64,000 nucleotides of DNA from Eustoma russellianum (lineage: Eukaryota; Streptophyta; Magnoliopsida; Gentianales; Gentianaceae): the NCBI GenBank assembly GCA_036186865.1, contig AP025065.1:10489106-10553105 (forward strand), written 5' to 3'. Under the pieces are notes generated by a model, which was given only the letters and a program-made list of their open reading frames with translations, did not search any database and had not been told where the DNA came from. Below are positions 1-10,989 of this stretch, piece by piece. Both the position numbers and the translations under genes were made by a program. How positions within the stretch are numbered: the first letter of the stretch is position 1; every line of letters begins with the position of its first letter.

Positions 1-143
1 AAATGCAGGAAGAGATAGGCATTGTTTTTGTCCACGGCAAAATAATAACAATAAAACAAGGTTTAGCTCATATAAAAAGGAGAAAAACACTCCTACTTTC
101 CCCTTCATTCTCTCGGCAGCCAAGAGGAGAAGAGACAAAACTG
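1..143. other. Flanking sequence left of C1
   Basis: No gene recognised. This stretch joins directly to base 6320 once C1 and one copy of its target duplication are removed, so 1-143 and 6320-7961 are one older sequence. A TATA-like TATAAAAAGG lies at 71-80, followed by a pyrimidine-rich stretch. This is compatible with a promoter or an LTR U3/R border of an unidentified repeat, but that is inference only. Confidence 0.5.
139..143. repeat. Target site duplication of C1 (AACTG), left copy
   Basis: AACTG at 139-143 is repeated exactly at 6315-6319, immediately outside the TG...CA ends of C1. This fixes both borders of the element. Confidence 0.93.
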
Positions 144-1011
144 TGTTAGAAAAAATGAGATGGATAGCAAACAAACAACACAAAATGATTGTCGAGACAT
201 GATCAAGATCACTGTCCTTAAAAGCAATTTCGCCTCCACCGGTGAGCAAGGTGAACTACAAGCGAATGCTTCTCAGGATTTAACAGCGTCCCTTGATCCT
301 TTGCTCTAGGAGAAAGGGAATGAACTTGCAAGTAGAAGAGTATGAAAGTAGAGGAGAGGAAGAAGAAAAATGCTGAGAAATTTTCTGCACTAGAAGAAAA
401 AGGCAAGAGAATTTCTATATCTTGTAAAGTAGACAAGCCTTGTATATATAGGCTTTAGGATAGAAGAAATCAATGTTTAAACCATGTCTCAGTAGTTTTC
501 AGATCTTCTAAGTTCGTTGAACAAAACGTTCATAATTGAAGGGAGATGATTCTTGGACCAAAAGATGCAACTCAGCATGAAAGGTTCTGTCCGTTGGCAC
601 ATCGATCGATCGATGTCACTTTGATCGATCGATGTGATCGATCGAAGTCGGACAGAATCATTCTTAATCCATTCTGTCTCACATAGATCGATCTATGTAT
701 CGATCGATGTCACATCGATCGATCTATGTTGGAGAGAAAGGTTCCAGCATCACACAGTCCCACATCGATCGATCGATGTACACATCGATCGATCGATGTC
801 TTGTACATTGAATGATCGATGTCTTCCAGAACGCATTAACATTGTTCCTGCTTTCACCTGGTTTGATCCAACTTATACTTGGATCGATCCAAGTGATATT
901 CTTGAAGTTAAAGGCGTTCAAATCAACAATCCAACTCCCAAACAACATTACACTTGTTTTTATATAAGTTTGGAGCACATCTAAAAGTATTTTAACATAC
1001 TTTTTCCAACA
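144..1011 (-). repeat. C1 3' LTR
   Basis: 868 bp, matching 5439-6314 throughout. In element orientation it begins TGTTGGAAAAAG (at 1011) and ends TTTCTAACA (at 144). It contains U3 with the CGATCGAT palindrome cluster (about 599-820) and the same TATA motif as the 5' copy. Confidence 0.93.
597..823. repeat. CGATCGAT palindrome cluster in C1 3' LTR
   Basis: Several copies of the self-complementary motif ACATCGATCGATCGATGT or close variants (ACATAGATCGATCTATGT and others) lie within about 220 bp of U3. The corresponding stretch of the other LTR (5893-6126) has a different number and arrangement of copies. Confidence 0.85.
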
Positions 1012-1611
1012 ATCCTCCACATGATCCAAACATATGTACAAACACTCTCGAACGTTAATCAACTAACCTCTCTATTTTTAAACGAAGGCAATGACACATA
1101 ATGGGCAATGACTTACGTCTTGAATTGCCACTTAGTACAAGAAGAAGTATATAAACGGAAATAAGATGACATACGTCTTGAATCTTACCTCGCGATTGTT
1201 TATATAAACTTACAACTGACATATCATTGACTAGCTTCAGGCAAGTTCGCGGTGTGGTGCGATATTGGCCATGCACCCAGTCCCAGGTTTTTATAAGTGC
1301 TCTAGTGAGTTGTTCCAAACTCTCATAGGAAGTGACACCTCCTCCACACTTATATAGGTGAAGTTCATCAAGTGTGTACTGCGCACACCACCATATAATA
1401 TGGCTATGAACTTCATTAAGAGATTCTAATAAATCTCACCCTCTTCAATTTGCAGTAAGTACTATCTTCAACAGCACCATAGGAAGAGACAAAACGATAG
1501 TGCTTGTAGAACTTTTATATGACTTGTTTTTACCATTGAACCCCGTTCGTAGGATCTCTACTAATAGTGGGTTGGGTTGCCGTCATACAAAGTTCACAAC
1601 AATGGAACCAG
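1012..1611 (-). other. C1 3' non-coding region with polypurine tract
   Basis: This lies between the RNase H stop (complement of 1612-1614) and the 3' LTR. A purine run reading GTGGAGGAT on the minus strand directly abuts the LTR at 1012-1020 and is the likely polypurine tract. No open frame with recognisable similarity was seen; the frames here are short. Confidence 0.6.
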
Positions 1612-4600
1612 TCACATTCCCCACGATGCTTGTTGGACTAACTTCTTATTCAGTCCTTTACTTAAGGGATCTGTCAGATTCAACTCGGTTCTTATATACT
1701 CCAAGTTAATCACCCCTGAACTAATTAAGTCCAGCACAATATTGTGTCTCAATCTGATATGCCGACTCTTTCCATTGTAGATCTTGTTCTTCCTCGAGCG
1801 ATCGCCACCTGAGAATCACATCGTATGGAAACAGAAGGCATAGGATTATACCACAAAGGAATATCAATCAACAAATTCCTTAACCATTTAGCTTCAGTTG
1901 CAGCAAGTTCTAAAGCAATGAATTCCGATTCCATAGTTGATTTTGCTATACACGTTTGTTTAGAAGATTTCCAAGATATGGCTCCACCACCTAAAGTGAA
2001 TACATAACCATTTGTCGAATTAACGACACCCAATTAGCGTCACAGAAACCTTCTAAAACAGCCAAAAAACCACTAAACACTAGACAAAGATCCATTGTTC
2101 CTTTGATATATCTCATTAATCTTTCTAAAGCCATCCAATGTTCACTACTTGGATTATGAGTATATCTCGCTAGCCTATTTACGGCGTAAGCTATGTCAGG
2201 TCTTGTGCAATTCATTAAATACATTACAGTTCCAATTATTCTAGCATATTCAACTTGCAAAACACTATTGTCCCTATTTTTCTTCAAGTGTACAGCAGGA
2301 TCATATGAAGTGCTTACTGGTTTAACATCAAAGAAGTTAAATCTTTTCAACATTTTCTCAACATAGTGAGATTGAGATAATGCATAACCCCCACAATTCT
2401 CGACTAACTTTAAACCAAGTATCAAATCAGCCTTACCCATATCTTTCATGTCAAAAACGGAAGATAAGAATGATTTAGTACTATTCACAACATCCATATT
2501 GTTTCCAAAGATTAACATATCGTCAACATATAAATATACGATGATACAACCAGAATTTTCAACTTTACTATAAATGCAACAATCACTTTCATTCACAACA
2601 TAACCGTCAGTAGTCATAGCATTATCAAATTTTTCATGCCACTGTTTTGGCGCTTGTTTAAGGCCATACAAAGACTTCTTAAGTCTACACACCTTATGTT
2701 CTTGACCTTGAACACTCATACCTTCCGATTGATGCATATATATCTCTTCATCTAGATCACCATTTAAGAAAGCCGTCTTAACATCCATTTGATGTATCAC
2801 TAACTTGTTAATGGAAGCTAAAGCCACTAACACTCTAATAGACGTTATTCTCGCTACCGGTGAATAAGTATCAAAATAGTCTATACCCTCTTGTTGAGTA
2901 AAACCCTTGGCAACTAGCCTTGCCTTAAACTTATCGATAGATCCATCAGCCTTTAGTTTCTTCCTAAAGACCCATTTACAACTAATAGGCTTACATCCTC
3001 TAGGCAACTCTACTAGTTCCCAAGTGTTGTTACTAAGAATTGACTCAAGTTCACTATTGATAGCCTCCTTCCAAAACTTAACGTCTATGGATTTCATCGC
3101 CTCTTTATAAGTCTTAGGATCTTCTTCCAAAATAAAAGCAGTAATAAAGTCATCTTCAAATGACTTTTCAACCCTTTGTCTTTTGCTTCTTCTAGGCAAA
3201 GAAGCAAATTCGTCACTAGCCTTATTGCTAGACTCGCCAAGTTCATAACTAGTGCTAGTTACCTTCTCTTTCTTCATTGGAAACTCAAGTTCAAAAAATT
3301 CAGCATCTTTAGATTCCATAATCACACCATTATCCAAGGTCATAAACCTATATGCACCACTATTCAACGCATACCCCACAAACACACAGTCTCTAGTTTT
3401 AGAACCAATTTTATCTCTTTTGAACTCAGGAATTCCAACTTTGGCTAAGCACCCCCACACTTTCAAATAATTCAAGTTTGGTGCATAACCTTTCCAAAGT
3501 TCATATGGAGTCAAACTAGTTTTCTTATGTGGAATTCTATTCAGAATATGACACGCTGAAAGTATAGCCTCACCCCACATATTACTTGGCAATCCAGAAC
3601 TTAAGAGCATTGTATTCATCATATCCTTAAGTGTCCTATTCTTTCTCTCAGCAATGCCATTGGATTGAGGAGTATACAGAGGTGTAAACTCATGTATAAT
3701 GCCATTATCTTCGCAAAACTTTTGTATAGACAAGGTACTATACTCACCTCCTCTATCCGACCTTACCTTTTTGATTCTTTTGTCTAGTTGATTCTCAACT
3801 TCATTCTTGTATTTAATAAACATACTTTCCGCTTCATCCTTGTAACTAAGTAAGTAGACCTTAGTAAACCTGAAAAAATCATCTATAAAGGTAATATAGT
3901 ATCGTTTACCACCTTTACTCATAATGTTCTTAAAATCTCCTAGATAACTGTGAATCAGTTCTAACTTTTCCGTTGCTCTATTTATTGACTTGAAGGGTTT
4001 CTTGTGATGTTTCTCTTCAATACAATAATGGCACTTAGTTAGACTGCTCTCATTATTTATTTCAATTAGATTGGTATTCTTTAACCTTCTAATTGGATCA
4101 GCATTAACGTGACCTAGTCTAGCATGCCACAAATCAAAAGAATCAACAATATACACGGAACTAGATGCATTCTTATTATTCAAGTATACAACATCAAGAA
4201 CAAATAAACCCCCCGAACAGAAACCTTTCCCAATAAAATCCCCATTCCTAGACAATAAAAGTTTATCGAAATCAAAAACAAGCTTAATATTAGCCTTGTT
4301 CAAAAGTGCTCCAAAAATCAAGTTCCTCTGAATGGTAGGAACATGTAGCACATTGCTCAACTCCAGCCTTTTTCCAGAAGTCAACTTGAGGAGCACTTTC
4401 CCCTTCCCGATCACTCGGGTCGCTCGTGCGTCCCCTAGGAAGACCTGGTCTCCACTATCTATCTCTTGATAATCAAGAAATATATCTCTGCTGGTTGAAA
4501 TATGTCTGGTGGCTCCAGTATCCACCACCCATTCTGTCGCACCTCCGAAAAGATTTACCTCATCGACGACAACTGCAGCAATCGTTTCGTCCTCCATCAG

Positions 4601-5416
4601 AGCTGCGTTTGAACCTTCTTCCACAAGATTAGCCTGGTTACTTGATTTTCCTTTTCGTTTGTTGCTGAAAAACGCCTTGTGTCCCTGCTTCCTGCACACC
4701 CAAAACGCACCTTTAGATTGTGACTTAAAGCGTCCCTGCACTTGTGCTTTACCTTTGGTCTTGTTGGACTGGAATCTTGGCTTCTTGGCCGCATGTTCGA
4801 CGACGTTGGCCTTGACACCACCTTCATCGCCACTTGCATCTTCAAGTCTGTTATTTTCCTCTATAAGGATGTGTTTAATTACACTATCCATAGAGAGTTT
4901 GGTGTCGTCATGCTTGCCTCTCTTCTTATATTTGTTCCAAGAAGAAGGAAGCTTTTCAATCAGAGCAGCAGCTTGAAAGGTCTCATCAATCTTGATTCCT
5001 TCCTGTTCAATATTATCCACCAGTTGTTGAAACTGATGAATCTGATCGTTGATAGATATGTGGTCAACCATCTGAAACTTGAGAAATTCGCTGACCACAT
5101 ATTTCCTTTTCCCTGTATCTTTAGAACCATACTTGTTCTGAAGAGATTTCCAAATTTCTTTCGCTGATTGAAACTTTACATAGATATCAAATAGCGAAAT
5201 CGAGAGGAAGTGAAGAATATGTCCTCTGCATGTGACATTGTCTGCTTCATACTTAAGAGCTTTTCCATCTTCAGTAGGTTTGTCTTTAGTCAGCACATAG
5301 GAGACAGACAACATCTCAAGAAAGAATAGAACTTTAGCAGACCACCTTTTGAAGAATTTACCGTCAAAAGGCTCAAGTCTTGACATATCTGGAACAGCCG
5401 GTTGTTTGGTTGCCAT
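1612..5416 (-). pseudogene. C1 gag-pol polyprotein, two frameshifts
   Basis: The polyprotein starts at the ATG ending at 5416, only 22 nt after the 5' LTR. Residue order: Copia gag (1-190); a zinc knuckle around 240 that keeps only C and H of C-C-H-C because the first ligand is F and the last is S; protease D-T-G-A at 299; integrase H-H-C-C finger (about 430-466) and core; RT with YVDD; RNase H. In the integrase the first catalytic Asp, which follows L-I-H-S in the family, is Tyr (TAT at 3946-3944), while the second Asp and the Glu 35 residues later remain. The frame breaks near 2030 at the start of RNase H and again near 1795. Reading resumes in another frame and ends with TGA at 1612. Family structure is established; that this copy is inactive is inference. 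Confidence 0.9.
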
Positions 5417-5422
5417 CACAGT

Positions 5423-5524
5423 AAATTGCTTTTAAGATTGTTAGAAAAATGAGATGGATAGCAAACAAACGACATAAAATGATTGCCAAGACGTGATCAA
5501 GGTCACTGTCCTTAAAAGCAATTT
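5423..5524. repeat. 14-bp inverted repeat spanning the C1 LTR/internal border
   Basis: AAATTGCTTTTAAG at 5423-5436, just inside the internal region where the primer binding site should be, is the exact reverse complement of CTTAAAAGCAATTT at 5511-5524 in the adjacent LTR. No TGGTATCAGAGC-type site follows the 5' LTR of C1. Confidence 0.85.
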
Positions 5525-5736
5525 CGCCTCCACCGGTGAGCAAGGTGAACTACAAGCAAATGCTTCCCAGGATTTAACAGCGTCCCTTGATCCTTTGCTC
5601 TAGGAGAAAGGGAATGAACTTGCAAGTAGAAGAGTATGAAAGTAGAGGAGAGGAAGAAGAAAACTGCTGAGAAATTTTCTGCACTAGAAGAAAAAGGCAA
5701 GAGAATTTCTATATCTTGTAAAGTAGACAAGCCTTG

Positions 5737-5744
5737 TATATATA
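5737..5744 (-). promoter_or_regulatory. Putative TATA box of the C1 5' LTR
   Basis: TATATATA in the context CCTATATATACAAGG on the minus strand, roughly in the middle of the LTR. If used, transcription would start near 5705, leaving about 265 nt of R-U5. The same motif is in the 3' LTR. Confidence 0.55.
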
Positions 5745-5892
5745 GGCTTTAGGATAGAAGAAAGTAATGTTTAAACCATGTCTCAGCAGTTTTCAGATCT
5801 TCTAAGTTCGTTGAACAACATTCATAATTGAAGGGAGATGATTCTTGGACCAAAAGATGCAACTCAGCATGAAAGGTTCTGTCCGTTGGCAT

Positions 5893-6126
5893 ATCGATCG
5901 ATCACATCGATCGATCGATCGATGTGATCAATCGAAGTCGGACTGAATCATTCTTAATCCATTCTGTCTCACATAGATCGATCTATGTATCGATCGATGT
6001 CACATCGATCGATCTATGTAATCTATCTATGTTGGACAGGAAGGTTCCAGCATCACACAGTCCCACGTCGATCGGTCGATGTACACATCGATCGATCGAC
6101 GTCTTGTACATTGAACGATCGATGTC
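5893..6126. repeat. CGATCGAT palindrome cluster in C1 5' LTR
   Basis: Multiple ATCGATCGAT-type palindromes lie 150-390 bp upstream of the TATA motif in U3. The arrangement differs from the 3' LTR copy, so the cluster has changed length since insertion. Confidence 0.85.
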
Positions 6127-6314
6127 TTCCAGAACGCTTTAACTTTATTCCTGTTTTCACTTGGTTCGATCCAACTTATACTTGGATCGATCCAAGTGAT
6201 ATTCTTGAAGTTAAAGGCGTTCAAATCAACAATCCAACTCCCAAACAACATTACACTTGTTTTTATATAAGTTTGGAGCACATCTAAAAGTATTTTAACA
6301 TACTTTTTCCAACA

Positions 6315-6319
6315 AACTG
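6315..6319. repeat. Target site duplication of C1 (AACTG), right copy
   Basis: Exact repeat of 139-143, directly after the terminal CA of the right LTR. Confidence 0.93.
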
Positions 6320-7961
6320 CACCTTCCTCGGGTTCATCTTATTTCTCCCATTTTATGTCTCCTTCGTGTAAGGCCAAAATAAATAGCGAAAACATAAAAA
6401 TTACCTCCGGCCATTATTGTTTAGTTGTTTCCTTGATGTGTAATTCTTTACCTACTAGCAAGTATACTAGGTCCGAATGTAGAAACGGTAGGTGAGTAGG
6501 TTGTCGATCCCTCGAGGACTAGTTTTTAAGTACCAAAATTATATTTTTGACTCAATGTAAACCTTTCAAAAATCGGAATAAAATAAAAACGAAAATAAAA
6601 ATAATAATTAACGCAATCGTACCGCACACGACACAAATAACCCGAGACTTACTTTTCTTTAAAGAATTCCTGACGAGTTATGCTCTGATTGAATTTTTCT
6701 TTTCTAAATGTTTAGCATTTTTTCCTATCTCATCAACATGTACATTTGATTCCAATTGCTAAGGATGAAATTTGCAATTTTAGCTGCTACCCAATCCCTT
6801 GGCGTAGAAACCTAACTCGGTGTGACAAACTTCGTATCTACGCAAATTTTAATCCATCGAGTCGCATTCAATTTCCTTAGAATTTTCTAATCATCCATCC
6901 GTAGAAACCAAATCTATCCCTAGTCAGTTTTATTACAGGTTCATTGTTGACACGGTCATAGATAAATTTTTCACCTCTCAGTTCTTCAAATTTAATTACA
7001 TGTTCTATCAACAGGTAGCTAATCCACTGACGCAATAAACATACCAACAACGATTAACAGCGGAAAAAATAATGAATAATTAAATGAGATAATAAAAATG
7101 CAATTGTTGTAGCACCGAACACTAAACTATCGCGATAACCAGCCAAGAAAATAGAAGATCTAGCCCCTCATTGCAATTACACTGCCTTTCAAAATGATAT
7201 ATAAATGCATACAAAGACATGAGAAGAAAAACTGCCTACAAAAATTAGACTGATGGTTCAAAAATCTTCTGCACGAGTGGCCTGATGGCTGTTGGAATGA
7301 CGGAAGTCCAAGAACATGCTGTCTCGAATCGCGTGCACAGCAAAATCCTCTGCTTTTACTTTCATCTCCACGTGAACTACTCCACTATTTCTTATAATGT
7401 TCTCTTTCCTCATTGGAATGTGAAGGTAAAGATTTTTTCTTTTTGAAAATGAAATCAAAGAGGAAAAAGCAAGTCTCCTCAGGAACAGTGTGTCCTTCTC
7501 TTTTTATTGACCTTTTCAGAGTGAATTCATAATATAGTGGGACTCTTCCTTTTTGAAAATTCTTTCTCTCTCCCATTTGATTTTTGAAATGTTGTTGTAC
7601 TTTTATAGAGATTCTCCAGATACTCCTTATCTAACTGAGTAGACAAAATCATATCCCAACTATTTGTTTTTATCCTTTGTTTCCTGCATAACAAATAACC
7701 ATGTAGTCTTCATCTAACAAAATAGATAATATTTTTAGCTAAATAAAACACTAATAAATCTCATTTGACTAATAACTCATTCAACATCCAAATAATTGGT
7801 TACTGTAGCTAAAAACAAACAATTTTCAATTCTTCAGATAAAGACTAAAAATAGTCACGGTACTCACATGTTTTATGTTTATTAAGCTGGAATACTACTC
7901 GAATTAAGTAGTAGAAGGTATAAAAATATATAATAAAGTTGATTATATCATCGTTGCCTTC
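6320..7961. other. Unassigned non-coding flank between C1 and G2
   Basis: No convincing coding frame. The stretch around 6450-6530, ending in TCGATCCCTCGAGGACT, resembles a non-coding motif common in plant LTR-retrotransposon debris, so this is probably an old element fragment. That is recall, not something shown by the sequence. The last five bases before G2 (CCTTC, 7957-7961) should be one copy of the G2 target duplication; the other copy is outside the window. Confidence 0.4.
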
Positions 7962-8083
7962 TGATGAGGTCTATAACCCTCTTCCATATCAAGATAATGA
8001 GAATGCACATAATGTTACAAAAATGCAAGATCAAAGACCCTTAACAAGAAGTATAACTAAGAAGCTAATGCATGAAGTGGGGG
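7962..8083 (+). repeat. G2 5' LTR, first part
   Basis: Begins TGATGAGG. Together with 36217-37291 it forms an LTR of about 1.2 kb whose ends, TGAT and ATCA, are inverted repeats. It is interrupted by G1 at GGGGG. Confidence 0.75.
8079..8083. repeat. Target site duplication of G1 (GGGGG), left copy
   Basis: GGGGG precedes TGTAGCG of the left G1 LTR and recurs at 36212-36216 after the terminal ATAACA of the right LTR. Confidence 0.88.
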
Positions 8084-9170
8084 TGTAGCGCCCCGCTCCC
8101 GAACCTTAGCATCAAGAACAGTGCACCCGCCGTATCTCACTAAGGAGAATACAAAACGTCGAATCAATTTCCAACATGTCCGAAAAGACGTAGAAATTTT
8201 TCGCAGAACCGTAATACCATAACATTAATTCACGTGAACAAAAGATAATCCTCCATGGAAACAATAAATATGTCACGACAATAAAGTCAACACGCTAGCA
8301 TCTAGTGACTATCACACTAAACAAGGTAGTGACTAATGAAATCCCAATAAAATAATGACAAATGACCGCACGGTCTCCTCATGTCCTAGATGCGGCCATC
8401 GTCCGCCCACTCCACTGTGTCAGCCCCGTCCTCAACAAAGACATAGTCGAAAGCCTCCTCCTGCTCACCTGGAGGGAGGGGGGAAGTAGGGGTGAGTGAC
8501 TGAGAAATCACTCAGTAGGCATCTGCCTCCAAGTAGTACAAGACAAACATACAATAATGATATAGCACATAGCACATAGGACATTGTATCACATAAGCAT
8601 ATGAGTGCGGAAAAGTAATTCACTCCAGATAAAGAATGCGCAACGTCGTGATGCATGTCCTAGTATGCATGTCACACACAACTAAGTCATGTCACAAAAT
8701 GCCGATATCTCCGCCATGCAATGCATGAACCCGGGTCCTAACTGAGTGGCTGTGGGTCATACCCATCCACAGTCATCATCCTGAGTGTACTTGGCCCCGC
8801 CACCGTACACCATCCTGAGCGTCCGTGACCGTACGTCACGACCCACCATCATGCAATGTACGTGCCATGAATGCAATCAACACAATCGCCTGAGGCCCCT
8901 GGCCCATCCTCACCATCCTCCGGCACTCAAATCTAGGTTCATTTATTATCCAAGCAATGATTTAATGTTGATTATCACTAAACCTATTTTCCCATGGCTG
9001 GTATACATTTATCGTGCATTTTCTATATTTTTCCTCATTTTCCCCTAATTTATTTCTATTTATTACCTAATTATCCAAATTAAATAAATTATCACAATTA
9101 CTAAAATTTAATGAAAATAATTTTATTTCAGTATTTTATAATTTCTAAAATTTATTTATAATTTTCTGAT
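8084..9170 (-). repeat. G1 3' LTR, piece 1
   Basis: Aligns with 33931 to about 35020 of the right LTR. In element orientation this is the downstream R/U5 end. It stops where S1 begins. A hairpin CTGTGGGT...CCACAG lies at 8750-8772. Confidence 0.9.
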
Positions 9171-10718
9171 AATATTTAAGGCAAGTCTTGATACAAGTTT
9201 GAGGATGAATTTGGACACCAAGGAGGGTGAAATTCGGCCATAACACCTTCTCACACATGCTGAAAAATTTCAGCATGTGTGATATAAAGAATATCACACT
9301 TAAGACAATTCAAATCATTTCCATAACTCATTTGATTTATTCCTTAATGCAAAATTAACAAAATATATTCCTTAAGCCTTAAGAATTCGGCCATTAAGGT
9401 GTGTGACATGCTGAAATTTTCAGCATGTGACATAAGAGAGGTGTATGTTGAAAACTTACCTTTTGTAGCTTCTCTCTTTGATTCATCAACATTGTATGAT
9501 TGATTCTTGACCAATCAACATGCCAACAAGGCTCCACATGTGCTCCATCTCAGCTAGGGTGACGTTTAAGTGTGTATATGCATGTGCTGAAATTTATTTT
9601 TGCTAACTTTGAAAAATAGTGCACATTTAATATTACACACATGTAATATTCCAATCAGCCCTTAATTTAATTTTCTAGAACACTTTAAGATGTATATTAT
9701 ATGTAAAAAGTGTCTAGATACGTGCCACATCATGTTCAAGAAAAACGTTCCATGTCAAGTGCGTAGAAGACCGAATTTTCGATATTTATCGATTACCCGA
9801 TTTTTCTCTAATTTAAATTCCAACTTTTGCACATGCTATATATATTATGTTATACATAATATATATAATATATACTTTAATTTTCAGCACTTGGCTGATT
9901 TAAAGTGGTACCATAAACATGTGACAAAAATAAAATTGGAATCTTCACATTTTGGCCTAAATGTGGGGTGATTTGTGTGTGCCAACATGGAAAGTATTTT
10001 TGTCTCAATGTACAGTGTATGGCACGAAATTTTTGATAAATTTTGATGTATATGGGCTGGCCATTTATTTATGGCAAGTACGTGACACGTTGGCGAAGTT
10101 TCGGTATCGCCCGATACGACAAATTTCGGTTTAGAACCTTTTATCGTGTCGTATTTAATTTGTCATCACCATATCTTATATCATATGATATAAGATCTGA
10201 ATATACTCATAAATATGAGTTAAGTATAGTGGTGTGACGTAAACGTACGTTCGTAAGATATATAACGTGTCGATAGTACGTTGGAATAAATGTGTATGTG
10301 CCTTTTAAAAAAAATCTGAAAATATATATATATTATGTATATATGGCGTGTGAAATGATGTGGGGAGGAGGAGAGAACTTTCCTTCCATAGCTATGTTGC
10401 CTTCATGTCTTTTCCAAATGCATCTTCCTTTAATGAACTACTTAGTTTATTAAACTAAGTACTTCACTTAATGAACTACTTTAGTTCATTAATTGTGGCA
10501 CCTGAAAATAGTATAAACTCAATAAATGTTCGCCATATGATGTAAGCTTTATAGCTTCATGGCTCGTTAGTACGGCAACATAATATATAAGCTAAATAAG
10601 GCAAGTTATCATGCATACATGTACACTTGTGTATATATATATATATCCACGTTAATATATATATATATATATTCAAATTTCTTTATTTTGAAATCACTCA
10701 AACCCTCATATTTCTACA
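9171..10718 (-). repeat. S1 3' LTR, truncated
   Basis: 1548 bp equal to 17853-19407 of the other LTR. It starts (minus) TGTAGAAATATG at 10718. The end corresponding to 16355-17852 is missing. Palindromes ACATGCTGAAA/TTTCAGCATGT recur near 9257-9282 and 9408-9428. Confidence 0.9.
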
Positions 10719-10989
10719 ATCTCCCCCTTTTGATATTTTCAAAATAACTAGTGTACATGATTTAAGTGTCAACTCTCCCCCTTGAATTATGCACAGATTT
10801 GAAATTTGAATTTCGAATTTCAAATCCGCCTCCCCCTGGATTCATGCGATTAGGATCAATCAGTGATCTCTCTCCCCCTTAAATCGCTCTCTCTCTCCCC
10901 CTTAAATCATGCTTCTCTCTCCCCCTTTATTTTGGAAAGATAATCAAAAGATTCCTGTCAAAAAGGAAAGTAAATCAAATGATATCGCA
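10719..10989 (-). other. S1 polypurine tract array and 3' non-coding region
   Basis: Six purine tracts built on AAGGGGGAGA (seen as TCTCCCCCTT on plus) lie between 10719 and 10925. The last abuts the 3' LTR. Repeated polypurine tracts are a known Sirevirus trait. No envelope-like frame is present between RNase H and the LTR. Confidence 0.85.

Larger units (their letters stand above)
144..6314 (-). mobile_element. C1: complete Ty1/Copia retrotransposon, decayed
   Basis: Two direct LTRs (144-1011 and 5439-6314) start TGTTAG and end CCAACA on the plus strand. They enclose one Copia-order polyprotein on the minus strand: gag, protease, integrase, RT, RNase H. The 5-bp duplications AACTG flank the element. 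The LTRs differ by scattered substitutions and by the copy number of a short palindromic motif, so it is not a brand-new insertion. The coding region has two frameshifts, a damaged zinc knuckle and a lost integrase catalytic residue, so this copy cannot move by itself. The gag type is common in plant Copia elements, but I do not assign a named lineage. Confidence 0.95.
5439..6314 (-). repeat. C1 5' LTR
   Basis: 876 bp. In element orientation it begins TGTTGGAAAAAG at 6314 and ends TTTCTAACA at 5439. It matches 144-1011 apart from substitutions and the variable palindrome cluster at 5893-6126. Confidence 0.93.

Noticed and set aside
4509..4976. 155-aa plus-strand frame
   Set aside because: Antisense shadow of the C1 gag/protease region.
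9690..10237. Two short frames identical to frames at 18373-18920
   Set aside because: They are identical because both lie in the two LTR copies of S1; no known protein features.
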